A stretch of DNA of 13,411 bases, taken from positions 1-13,411 of the forward strand of contig JAEYEN010000120.1 in the NCBI GenBank assembly GCA_023403375.1. Direction: 5' to 3'. The position numbers and the translations under genes are program-made. This DNA is from Bacillota bacterium. Its GTDB lineage: Bacteria; Bacillota; Clostridia; Christensenellales; Borkfalkiaceae. Below, in pieces: positions 6,847 through 13,411 of the stretch; the first letter of the stretch is position 1; each line of letters begins with the position of its first letter. Below the pieces are notes generated by a model. The model had not been told where the DNA came from, did not search any database, and saw nothing but the letters and a program-made list of their open reading frames with translations.

Positions 6847-6889
6847 TTATTAACATTTTTTATAGTTATCAACACTCCGCTGTGGATAA
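6847..6889. promoter_or_regulatory. Cluster of three DnaA-box-like 9-mers upstream of cwlD
   Basis: TTATTAACA (6847-6855, plus), TTATCAACA (6866-6874, plus) and TTATCCACA (6889-6881, minus) lie within 43 bases. The third is a perfect DnaA box and the others differ from TTATNCACA by one base. The last two form a near-perfect inverted repeat (GTTATCAACA, six bases, TGTGGATAAC; one mismatch). No T-run follows on either strand, so it is not a terminator. The site covers the region where a cwlD promoter would lie. DnaA control is inference. Confidence 0.5.
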
Positions 6890-6910
6890 CTTACAAAAAC
6901 ATTCTATTAA

Positions 6911-6938
6911 AAAATCCTTGCAAATATGCAAAGATTTT
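6911..6938 (-). terminator. Probable rho-independent terminator downstream of rlmD
   Basis: Minus strand: AAAATC-T-TTGCA, loop TATT, TGCAA-G-GATTTT, then TTAAT. The stem has 11 pairs interrupted by one mismatch, is AT-rich, and runs into a T6 tract. It lies 50 bases after the rlmD stop and before cwlD. It is weaker than the hairpin at 6006-6031. Confidence 0.6.
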
Positions 6939-6987
6939 AATTAAAAACAGCTGTTGCTTTTTTGTTGTCGATTTTTGATAAACTCAA

Positions 6988-8394
6988 TTATTTAAGTTCC
7001 AAAACGCAAAGCGTTTCGACGTGTTTTGTCTGCGGAAACATATCGAAAGGTTTTATGCTCTCTATTTTGTATTTTCCGTCCTTTTCTTCGCCACGCTTTA
7101 ACACGCCGTCTTTTAATGAAAGCGTGCCTGTAAGAACACCCACGTCGCGCGCAAGGCTTTGCGGAAGGCAGGAAACATAAACCACTCTGTCCGCGCCGCT
7201 ATTTAAAACCGCTTGCAAAACTTTAATATCGCAACCTTTTCTCGGCGGGTCCAGAACAACCGAAACTTTGTCGCCGTTCTGTTTCAGTTTTTTTATTAAA
7301 TCGGGCAAAACTTCTTCACATTTGCCGCAAATATTAGTAATTTTGTTTTGCAAACCGTTGTTTTCGGCAAGTTTGTCGGCAATATCTACCGCTTCTTTTA
7401 TTATCTCGATACCCACTGCGCGCGCGGCGCCCAAAGCAAGCAACGCCGTCATAAGCCCCGCTCCGCTATATGCGTCTATAACCGTCGTATTTTCGTTCGC
7501 ATTAAGACTTTTTTTGACTTCCGAATAAAGTTTTTCGCACACTTCGGAGTTCACCTGCATAAAACTTCTGACGCCCGCCGTGTAAGAAATCCCAAGCATA
7601 CTTGCGCCGTATTCGCTTTTGCCGTGTAAAAGATAAAACTTTTCGCCGTAAATAACGTTTGTTCTGGAAGAATTTACGTTCAGAAAAAGAGAAAAATCAC
7701 AATCGAGATTGTTTTTCAAAATTTCTATAAGACTTTCTTTATGCGGTAAATTCTTTTCCGTACAAACTACGGCGATTATCAGCGCGCCGCAAACGTCTTT
7801 TACGGTAATTTCTCTTATCAGTCCGCAATTTTGCTTTTCGTCGTATCCTTTTACATTGAATTTTTGTATGTATTCGCTGAAAGAACGAATGATTTTTTCA
7901 GTCCACTCGGGATTTATAAGGCAATCGGTTATAGGAATTACCCTATGCGAGTTAGGCGCGTAAAAACCGATAACGGTTTTTGCGCCGTCGTAACTTACGG
8001 GCAATTGCAATTTATTCCTGTATCTATAATTATTTTTGCCGCAAACGACTTTTTCTACCAAAACATTTGTAAAAGCAATTTTCTTAAAACAACGCGCTAT
8101 ATTTTCACGCTTTATATCGAGTTGCTTTTCATAATTTAAATGTTGGAGAGAACAACCGCCACATTTATAAAAATACTCGCAAGGCGGAGTTACTCTCTCT
8201 TTTGCCGGCATAATCACCGAAACAACTTTGCCGTAACTTAAATTTTTGGTCGCTTTAAGCACTTTATATTTTATTTTTTCGCCCGAAATTGAAAAAGGCA
8301 CAAACACAACGTCTTCTCCCCGTCTGATTACGCCTTCTCCTTCATAACCGAAATCGCTTACAATATCGGTATATTCTTTATTTTTCTCTAACAT
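6988..8394 (-). CDS. rlmD: 23S rRNA (uracil-5-)-methyltransferase, RlmD/RumA (RlmCD) family
   Basis: A SAM-dependent enzyme making 5-methyluridine in 23S rRNA (U1939 in E. coli; the Bacillus relative RlmCD does U747 and U1939). An N-terminal TRAM domain (about residues 5-62) binds RNA. A probable 4Fe-4S site uses Cys72, Cys78, Cys81 and Cys158, with the spacing of RumA. The methyltransferase core shows FMQVN (278-282), the SAM loop DAYSGAG (307-313), DPPRKGC (382-388), the catalytic Cys409 in VSCLPQ and Glu460 in HVETL. The 468-residue length is normal for the family. The ATG has AGGA five bases upstream and starts seven bases after the preceding membrane protein's stop, so it is probably co-transcribed with trpS and the DUF5685 unit. 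Whether it modifies one or two sites cannot be told. Confidence 0.93.
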   Translation of the reverse strand: MLEKNKEYTDIVSDFGYEGEGVIRRGEDVVFVPFSISGEKIKYKVLKATKNLSYGKVVSVIMPAKERVTPPCEYFYKCGGCSLQHLNYEKQLDIKRENIARCFKKIAFTNVLVEKVVCGKNNYRYRNKLQLPVSYDGAKTVIGFYAPNSHRVIPITDCLINPEWTEKIIRSFSEYIQKFNVKGYDEKQNCGLIREITVKDVCGALIIAVVCTEKNLPHKESLIEILKNNLDCDFSLFLNVNSSRTNVIYGEKFYLLHGKSEYGASMLGISYTAGVRSFMQVNSEVCEKLYSEVKKSLNANENTTVIDAYSGAGLMTALLALGAARAVGIEIIKEAVDIADKLAENNGLQNKITNICGKCEEVLPDLIKKLKQNGDKVSVVLDPPRKGCDIKVLQAVLNSGADRVVYVSCLPQSLARDVGVLTGTLSLKDGVLKRGEEKDGKYKIESIKPFDMFPQTKHVETLCVLELK

Positions 8395-8401
8395 TTTTAT
8401 C

Positions 8402-8938
8402 CTATTTTATAATTTTACCAAGGTACTTATTTACCAGAATTCTTGCCGCGAAAACATATCTGTCGAATATCGCGAACAATATAAGACCGAACGGTGTGAT
8501 AAAATACAACACGTTATCTATAATTAATTCGGGTAACCCCATTAAAATCTGCTCGCCTATTACTCCGATATAGTAAAAATATACCCCGTAACACATCGCA
8601 ACGCACCATATCGACGATATAATATAAAACAGTATTTTACTGAAATTTTTATCGTAGCTTAGGCACATAACAATGGGATATACGCCGAAAAACGCTAAAA
8701 ACGACGGAAAAACAACGCTGTAAATATTAAAACCGCTGAATATAAAGCCTAAAACCGAGCCTGCGATATAAGCGAGAAAACAACCGATATAAGATTTAAA
8801 ATATATCGGCAAAAGCACAAAAATCGAAGATAAAACAACCACAATCAAATCGACAAAACTCACATACGCGCCAAGCGTAAGCAAAATCGATATAAATGCG
8901 GCCGCAATTGCCGATACCGCTATAATTTTACTTTTCAT
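8402..8938 (-). CDS. Small polytopic membrane protein of unknown function, linked to the DUF5685/J-like pair
   Basis: 178 residues, mostly hydrophobic, with about six likely membrane segments (roughly 4-26, 28-47, 50-69, 72-93, 101-127 and 140-165) and a short basic C-terminal tail. No family is recognised with confidence. Size and layout recall substrate-binding S components of ECF transporters, but no signature motif is visible. The frame stays open upstream to a TTG at 8950, but the ATG at 8938 overlaps the stop of the J-like gene as TAATG, a usual sign of reinitiation coupling, and is preferred. No separate ribosome site is seen. Tight coupling suggests that its product works with the two preceding proteins, perhaps as their membrane anchor or channel; this is inference. 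Confidence 0.8.
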   Translation of the reverse strand: MKSKIIAVSAIAAAFISILLTLGAYVSFVDLIVVVLSSIFVLLPIYFKSYIGCFLAYIAGSVLGFIFSGFNIYSVVFPSFLAFFGVYPIVMCLSYDKNFSKILFYIISSIWCVAMCYGVYFYYIGVIGEQILMGLPELIIDNVLYFITPFGLILFAIFDRYVFAARILVNKYLGKIIK

Positions 8939-9534
8939 TATCTGCAACAACCGTTACAAAGAATTTCCAAACAACACCAGGTAGCGCAACAGTCTGCCAT
9001 ATTACCGCAAGCGTCGCCCCCCATTTGTTTTTCTTTCGTATCGCCCGTAGAGTAATTTGCATTACCGGAATGGAACTGCCTTTCCGCAAAATCCATTTTT
9101 GCTTTCAACTTTTCGTAAGATTTTTTATATTTAACGTTGTTCGGGTCCATATTGAGAGCGATTTCCAACTGTTTTTTACTCTCGTTCGTCCAGTTCTTTT
9201 TATAAAAAATTACAGATTGAAGATAATGCCATTCGGCGTCCCTTTCGGAAAAAGCGTCTAACTTATCCTGCGCCGAGTCGAATTTTCCGTCTTTTATAAG
9301 ATTGCTTACTTCTTTATAAGCGGAGTTATCGCTACCGCTCGAAAAGGTGCGTTCTTCCTTTATATCGGAATAAGCGGCTTCGAGTTTGGTAAGATTTTTT
9401 GCCGCAACGTTGCCCGCTTCACCTTCCAAAAACCTGTCCTGCATATATTTGGCTTTAAGTTCGTTATAAGCCTTTTCGATTTCTTCGTTTGTGGCGTTTT
9501 CGCTTACTCCCAGAATTTTGTAACTCTCGTTCAT
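8938..9534 (-). CDS. J-like domain protein lacking HPD, with TPR-like region and Cys-rich C-terminal tail
   Basis: 198 residues in three parts. Residues 4-60 resemble a DnaJ J domain (SYKILGVSENATNEEIEKAY at 4-23), but the His-Pro-Asp triad needed to stimulate DnaK ATPase is replaced by Met31-Gln32-Asp33. Residues about 71-145 look like helical TPR repeats, including WHYLQSVIFYKK and QLEIALNMDPNN. The tail from residue 174 is cysteine-rich: eight Cys (176, 182, 183, 187, 188, 193, 196, 197) in the last 25 residues, with Met, Trp and Leu between them. Such a tail could bind metal, form disulfides or carry lipid. The start codon overlaps the DUF5685 stop as ATGA, with GGAG upstream; the stop overlaps the next gene as TAATG. 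It is not a functional DnaJ co-chaperone by motif; its role is unknown. Confidence 0.85.
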   Translation of the reverse strand: MNESYKILGVSENATNEEIEKAYNELKAKYMQDRFLEGEAGNVAAKNLTKLEAAYSDIKEERTFSSGSDNSAYKEVSNLIKDGKFDSAQDKLDAFSERDAEWHYLQSVIFYKKNWTNESKKQLEIALNMDPNNVKYKKSYEKLKAKMDFAERQFHSGNANYSTGDTKEKQMGGDACGNMADCCATWCCLEILCNGCCR

Positions 9535-10373
9535 TTTTTGTTCTCCATAACCTTTTTTGTTTGTTCCTTAATACCGCAAATTAATATATTATCGCTCAAA
9601 TCGTGATTAAAATTATATTTGATTTTCTCGGAACAGGCTTTTATGTCAGACAAAATCGTGGTAAAAATATACTTTATTTCACTTCCGTTTTTGTCAATCA
9701 ATTCTTTTTTCGAGTTCACTTTATAGCACAAAGTAAAAACATTATAATTCTTTTTCTTTACGTCTTTATCTATATCGTCAAGTGCGTCTATTAAATATAT
9801 CCATTTTCCAAGATTATAGGATAATCTTTCCAAATCTTCCGAATTATTATCCCCTGCAAGGCAAGTTACAATTTGCCTTATCATTTTTCCGAACGGATCC
9901 GCGCTAATATCAACGCTGTCGCAACCGCAATTTTCAAGTTTTACAAGCTGCTTATAATTAGTTTTAATAATCACGTCAAGTTGCGGTTCTTTCTTTTTCG
10001 CTTTTTTGAACGCCCTGCCGAAAAATTTATCTTTCAGTCCGCCCTTATGTTCGTCGGTTATATCGTCTTTGATTTTATAGTAGGCGAGCAAAACGTTAAG
10101 CGCGGCTATGCGTTCGGTAAGTTCATCTCTCTGCGCAACCGGTCTTTTTGTCAGCCAGTGTACGGCACAACGTTCTTTTTTTATAACCACGTCGCTGTTT
10201 ATAACGTTATGTAAAAGCAAAGACAGAAAAGTCAGGTCGTAACTCAATAAAAATCTGGACTTACATCCGCACGTATGCCCTAAACTTTTACATAGTCCGC
10301 AATACATTGCTTTATAAAGCACCGTATCTTTTACATACATATTCGGCACGTCTGTTTTAATATATCCGAACAT
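9531..10373 (-). CDS. DUF5685 family protein with two Asp-rich motifs
   Basis: 280 residues, recognised as DUF5685 by the start MFGYIKTDVP, the segment YCGLCKSLGHTCGC (24-37; Cys25, Cys28, Cys35, Cys37) and LLSYDLTFLSLLLHN (42-56). No function is established that I know of. Two acidic motifs stand out: DDITD (103-107) after LLAYYKIK, and DALDDIDKD (196-204) after LGKWIYLI. Paired DDxxD-like motifs about 95 residues apart in an all-helical protein recall type I isoprenoid synthases, where they hold magnesium and diphosphate. That similarity is inference. No signal peptide or clear membrane span is visible. Its ATG follows the trpS stop with no gap (TAAATG), with AAGGGG upstream, and it overlaps the J-like gene as ATGA. 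The J-like and membrane proteins are therefore its likely partners. Confidence 0.88.
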   Translation of the reverse strand: MFGYIKTDVPNMYVKDTVLYKAMYCGLCKSLGHTCGCKSRFLLSYDLTFLSLLLHNVINSDVVIKKERCAVHWLTKRPVAQRDELTERIAALNVLLAYYKIKDDITDEHKGGLKDKFFGRAFKKAKKKEPQLDVIIKTNYKQLVKLENCGCDSVDISADPFGKMIRQIVTCLAGDNNSEDLERLSYNLGKWIYLIDALDDIDKDVKKKNYNVFTLCYKVNSKKELIDKNGSEIKYIFTTILSDIKACSEKIKYNFNHDLSDNILICGIKEQTKKVMENKK

Positions 10374-11378
10374 TTAGCCCCTTTTTCTCGGCAACAAACC
10401 GACCTTTTTATAAACTTTGCCAAGCGTTTTATATGCGATTTTAGAAGCACGTTCGGCACCGTCGTTCAAAACGCCGTTGATATAATCTTTATCTGCAAGA
10501 ATTTTGTTCTTTTCGTTTCTTATCGGTTCAATTTTTGCAGCAACCGCTTCACCCACTTTAAGTTTGAATTCGCCATAACCCCTACCTTCGAATTCCTTTT
10601 CAGCCGCTTCAACGGTCGTATCCGCAAATGCGGCGTAAATATTGAGAAGGTTTGTTATGCCCTGCTTATCTTCCGCACATACGATTCTGTTATCGCTATC
10701 GGTTACGGCACGTTTGAACTTTCTTATAATCGTATCCGTATCGTCGTCCATAGAGATAAAAGCGTTTAAGTTGGCGTCGGACTTGCTCATTTTTTTATTA
10801 GGTTCCGCCAGACTCATAACTCTCGTACAGGTGCTCCCGAAATATCCTTCGGGAACGACAAACGTTTCTCCGTATCTGTTGTTGAACCTTATAGCCAAAT
10901 CCCTCGTAATTTCCAGATGCTGTTTCTGATCTGCGCCGATAGGCACCAAATCCGCCTTATAAAGCAAAATGTCGGCAGCCATAAGCACGGGATAATCCAT
11001 AAGCCCCATATTTATATTGTCTTCGTGCTTCAAACTTTTGTCCTTGAACTGCGTCATCCTTGAAAGTTCGCCGGGATATGTAATCGTATTTAAAATCCAC
11101 GTTAATTCCGCGTGTGCGGGGACGTGGGATTGAGCGAAAAGCACAGACTTTTCGGGGTCAATACCGCAAGCCATATAGAGTGCCGCAAGTTCGTAAGAAT
11201 TTTTTCTGAGAACGGCGGGGTCCTGTTTTACGGTAAGCGTATGTAAGTCTGCCAACGCAAAAATACCGTTATAATCGTCCTGCAATTTTTTGAAGTTTCT
11301 TAACGCGCCGAGATAATTTCCTATCGTAAGAATACCGCTCGGTTGTATCGCGCTGAACAGAGTTTTTTTATCCTCCAT
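10374..11378 (-). CDS. trpS: Tryptophan--tRNA ligase
   Basis: A cytosolic class I aminoacyl-tRNA synthetase that charges tRNA-Trp. The 334-residue length is standard for bacterial TrpS. The HIGH-type motif appears as TIGN (18-21) within PSGILTIGNYLGAL, the usual Gram-positive form. KMSKS is present at 196-200. VPIGADQKQHLEITRDLA (145-162) forms part of the tryptophan-binding region. AAAGGA lies 11 bases before the ATG. The gap from thrC is only 36 bases, so there is no room for a T-box leader directly upstream; expression probably depends on the thrC transcript. Identity is secure. Confidence 0.97.
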   Translation of the reverse strand: MEDKKTLFSAIQPSGILTIGNYLGALRNFKKLQDDYNGIFALADLHTLTVKQDPAVLRKNSYELAALYMACGIDPEKSVLFAQSHVPAHAELTWILNTITYPGELSRMTQFKDKSLKHEDNINMGLMDYPVLMAADILLYKADLVPIGADQKQHLEITRDLAIRFNNRYGETFVVPEGYFGSTCTRVMSLAEPNKKMSKSDANLNAFISMDDDTDTIIRKFKRAVTDSDNRIVCAEDKQGITNLLNIYAAFADTTVEAAEKEFEGRGYGEFKLKVGEAVAAKIEPIRNEKNKILADKDYINGVLNDGAERASKIAYKTLGKVYKKVGLLPRKRG

Positions 11379-11414
11379 TATTTTACCATTCCTTTATTGA
11401 ATAATTATTTAAAA

Positions 11415-12893
11415 TCAGCCTAAAAAATCAAATACCGCGTTAACGGTCTGTTCTTTTTCTATAACTTTATCGAACCTTTTTTCTTTCGTTTTCAATTCCG
11501 CAATTTGTTTCGGAACTTTAAGCAACGTTTCGGCGGCAAGTTTTTCGCCTGCAACAAATGCGTCCGAAACTCGTTTTCCGCTTATAGCCTGATAGACGTC
11601 TTGCGGGAATTTGAAAGGACTTGCGGTAGACAAAACGACTACGGGCGTTTCAGACTCCGTATCGGACGTGTATCTGCTTGCAACGCAAACGGCGTCGCTC
11701 GTGTGCGGGTCTAACAAATACATATAATAGTCGTAGAAAACCTGAATGGTTTCGCTACATTCTTCTTCGTCGCTATATTCGGCATAGAAAGATTCGCTGA
11801 GTTTTTCTCTTTCTTCTTTTGTTATCGTATATTCGCCCGTTTCTTTAAGACTTTTCATTCTTTCAGCGGTAAGACTTGCGTTTCTTCCGCTTATTTCAAA
11901 CAAAAGTCTTTCGAGATTGCTGGATATAAGTATGTCCATAGACGGAGAAATCGTCTTGAAAAATTCTCTGTTTGCGTTATAATCTCCGCTTGCGAAAAAT
12001 TCGGTTAAAACGTTATTGGAGTTGGAAGCGCAAACGAGTTTTCTAATAGGAAGTCCCATTTGTTTAGCGTAATAACCTGCAAGAATGTTGCCGAAGTTGC
12101 CCGTAGGAACTACGAAATCTATTTCGTCACCGAGATTTATTTCGCCTGAAATAACAAGGTCGGTATAGGTTGAAAAGTAATATGCAATCTGCGGTGCAAG
12201 TCTTCCGAAGTTAATGGAATTCGCGCTGCTTAAAACCACGTTCTTCTCTTTCAACTGCGCTTCGAGTTTTTTATCTGAAAAAATCTTTTTAACGGCGGTC
12301 TGGCAATCGTCGAAATTACCTTTGAGTGCGACAACGTTTACGTTGTCCCCTTCCTGCGTGCACATTTGAAGTTTCTGCATATCCGAAACGCCTTCGCTCG
12401 GATAAAAAACCATAATTTTTATGCCTTTTGCGTTTTTAAATCCTTCTAACGCCGCCTTGCCCGTGTCGCCGCTTGTCGCAACGAGAATTAAAATATCTTC
12501 TTTTATTCCGCAAATATCGCTGCCCGTCCTCAAAAGATAAGGAAGCAAAGTCAGCGCCACGTCTTTAAACGCAAGCGTGGGACCGTGGAAAAGTTCTGTT
12601 ATAAAAAACTTATCGGCAAGTTTCACTACCGGTGCGGGTTCGTTATTGTCGAATTTGGAATATGCGCTTTCGCACGCTTTCAGAAGTTCCGCTTTATCGT
12701 ATTCTTCTAAAAACTGTCCCAAAACAAACGCCGCCGTTTCGGCATAGGACATTTTAAGCATATCGTCTAATTTGTCGCCTATAAAAGGAAACTTTTCGGG
12801 CACGAAAAGTCCGCCGTCGTCGGCAAGACCTTTAACTATCGCTTCCGCCGCGTTTTCTGCAACCGCGCCGCCTCTGGTACTTAAAAATTTCAT
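11415..12893 (-). CDS. thrC: Threonine synthase
   Basis: A PLP enzyme that converts O-phospho-L-homoserine to L-threonine, the last step of the pathway. The 492 residues fit the long class of threonine synthase (with an extended C-terminal region) rather than the roughly 350-residue Bacillus type. Visible motifs are STRGG near the N-terminus (5-9), HGPTLAFKDVALTLLP (103-118) with the PLP-binding Lys110, ATSGDTGKAALEGF (139-152) and the cofactor-phosphate loop PTGNFGN (263-269). GGAG nine bases upstream supports the ATG. No other threonine-pathway genes (hom, thrB) are in the window. A strong hairpin ends only about 20 bases upstream, so the promoter must overlap or precede it. Confidence 0.96.
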   Translation of the reverse strand: MKFLSTRGGAVAENAAEAIVKGLADDGGLFVPEKFPFIGDKLDDMLKMSYAETAAFVLGQFLEEYDKAELLKACESAYSKFDNNEPAPVVKLADKFFITELFHGPTLAFKDVALTLLPYLLRTGSDICGIKEDILILVATSGDTGKAALEGFKNAKGIKIMVFYPSEGVSDMQKLQMCTQEGDNVNVVALKGNFDDCQTAVKKIFSDKKLEAQLKEKNVVLSSANSINFGRLAPQIAYYFSTYTDLVISGEINLGDEIDFVVPTGNFGNILAGYYAKQMGLPIRKLVCASNSNNVLTEFFASGDYNANREFFKTISPSMDILISSNLERLLFEISGRNASLTAERMKSLKETGEYTITKEEREKLSESFYAEYSDEEECSETIQVFYDYYMYLLDPHTSDAVCVASRYTSDTESETPVVVLSTASPFKFPQDVYQAISGKRVSDAFVAGEKLAAETLLKVPKQIAELKTKEKRFDKVIEKEQTVNAVFDFLG

Positions 12894-12913
12894 ATTTATT
12901 CTCCGATAATAAC

Positions 12914-12948
12914 AAATAAAAGTCGGAATAATATTCCGACTTTTATTT
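12914..12948. terminator. Strong hairpin terminator between the P-loop gene and thrC
   Basis: A perfect stem of about 16 pairs (12914-12929 with 12933-12948) around AGTCGGAAT/ATTCCGACT closes a 3-base loop. T-rich flanks follow on both strands (TTTTATTTG on the minus strand). It should end transcripts of the P-loop gene 27 bases after its stop codon. It leaves only about 20 bases before the thrC start codon. Confidence 0.8.
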
Positions 12949-12974
12949 TACACTATTTTCATTAAAAAAATCAA
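12945..12974 (-). promoter_or_regulatory. Candidate thrC promoter overlapping the upstream terminator
   Basis: Minus-strand TTGATT (12974-12969) and TAAAAT (12950-12945) are 18 bases apart (four and five of six consensus matches). Transcription would begin near 12937-12941, inside the first arm of the hairpin. The thrC mRNA would then start within the broken stem, so the terminator would not act on it. This is the only reasonable promoter placement I see, because nothing fits between the hairpin and the start codon. Confidence 0.45.
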
Positions 12975-13382
12975 CTAATCGATATACTTTAATACAAATT
13001 CGGGCAAATCTTCTTTCGCCGCGCTGCAAGTTACGATAAATTTTACGCCGAAATCTTTTTCGAGTTTATCCATAGCCTGAAAAATATTTTCAAGTTCGGA
13101 CAAAGGCTTTCCTGCAATCCTTGCGATTCCGTCCAAATAAATGTATTCGTTATCGCCGTTTGCAGCAACAATGCCTTTCAAAAACCCGCGAAGTCCGTCT
13201 TCGCCCTGAATTGCAAACTGAGTTACGTCCAAAAATCTTATCTGATATTTAAGGTCGTATGTATATCTGTTTGTGTCGGTAACGAAAACTACATGCCCTT
13301 TTGCGGTATCGAGCGCAGCGTTCGCGCTGTCGATAATTGCCTTAGTTTTGCCGGAGCCTTTTGGTCCGTAAATTATTTTCAT
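12975..13382 (-). CDS. Small P-loop ATPase of unknown function
   Basis: 135 residues with a clear Walker A motif GPKGSGKT (6-13) near the N-terminus and a likely Walker B strand YIYLDG (80-85), so it binds ATP or GTP. The strand order (VVFVTDT at 31-37, KFIVTCS at 114-120) suggests a minimal Rossmann-like NTPase core without added domains. No signal peptide or membrane segment is seen. GGAGG lies 11 bases before the ATG. It ends 27 bases before a strong hairpin, so it is probably transcribed separately from thrC; its promoter lies outside the window. No specific family could be named and no function is offered. Confidence 0.82.
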   Translation of the reverse strand: MKIIYGPKGSGKTKAIIDSANAALDTAKGHVVFVTDTNRYTYDLKYQIRFLDVTQFAIQGEDGLRGFLKGIVAANGDNEYIYLDGIARIAGKPLSELENIFQAMDKLEKDFGVKFIVTCSAAKEDLPEFVLKYID

Positions 13383-13411
13383 TGTTGTTGGTTCCTCCGA
13401 AAATTTATTTT

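Noticed and set aside
6425..6853. A 142-codon plus-strand open frame opposite cwlD
   Set aside because: It is antisense to the amidase, with low-complexity Pro/Thr/Ser content and no domain; the minus-strand gene has all four metal and catalytic residues.
6900..6925. SigH-like promoter elements (CAAGGATTT and ATAGAATGT, minus strand) upstream of cwlD
   Set aside because: Both elements resemble the SigH consensus, but only about four bases separate them instead of 11-12, and the first overlaps the rlmD terminator.
6847..6965. Region upstream of cwlD as a replication origin
   Set aside because: Boxes and AT-rich DNA are present, but there is no dnaA or dnaN, no switch of gene strand at this point, and no skew data. 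It is kept only as a DnaA-box cluster.
11379..11414. A T-box leader for trpS
   Set aside because: Only 36 bases separate thrC and trpS, too short for the specifier stem and antiterminator.

Overview
The window is about 13.4 kb of chromosomal DNA. Apart from a 28-codon fragment at the left edge, every gene reads on the minus strand. Gene content points to the Bacillota, most likely an uncultivated gut-type member of the Clostridia: a SigH-family sigma factor directly after mrnC-rlmB, a CwlD-type cell wall amidase, mini-ribonuclease III, a DUF5685 protein, and Shine-Dalgarno sites of the AAGGAGG type. The genus cannot be named from the sequence. There are no mobile elements, tRNA or rRNA genes, or CRISPR arrays.

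In the direction of transcription (right to left) there are five blocks. (1) A small P-loop ATPase (12975-13382) ends at a strong hairpin at 12914-12948. (2) A long run follows: thrC, trpS, a DUF5685 protein, a J-like/TPR/Cys-rich protein, a small polytopic membrane protein and rlmD, closed by an AT-rich hairpin at 6911-6938. (3) cwlD stands alone, with a cluster of DnaA-box-like 9-mers just upstream and a perfect terminator hairpin downstream at 6006-6031. (4) The compact run mrnC-rlmB-sigH-dnaX-ebfC-recR joins two neighbourhoods that are separate in Bacillus: the mrnC-rlmB-sigH cluster and the replication/repair cluster dnaX-ebfC-recR. (5) gpsA follows behind a roughly 220-base leader and ends near a bidirectional terminator at 141-169, facing the partial plus-strand gene.

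Most of the window is housekeeping: rRNA maturation and methylation, replication clamp loading, recombinational repair, aminoacylation, threonine synthesis and phospholipid precursor synthesis. The least understood part is the three-gene unit at 8402-10373. Its start and stop codons overlap (ATGA, then TAATG), so the proteins are probably made in step. The DUF5685 protein carries two aspartate-rich motifs like those of type I isoprenoid synthases. Its partner has a J-like domain without the HPD triad, a TPR-like region and an eight-cysteine C-terminal tail. The third member is an integral membrane protein. Together they are the best candidate here for an undescribed system, possibly lipid- or metal-linked and at the membrane; that role is inference.

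Other points worth checking are an in-frame A7 slippery site in dnaX with a -1 stop six codons later, which would give a gamma-like short form; a DnaA-box dyad upstream of cwlD; and a thrC promoter that appears to overlap the terminator of the preceding gene.
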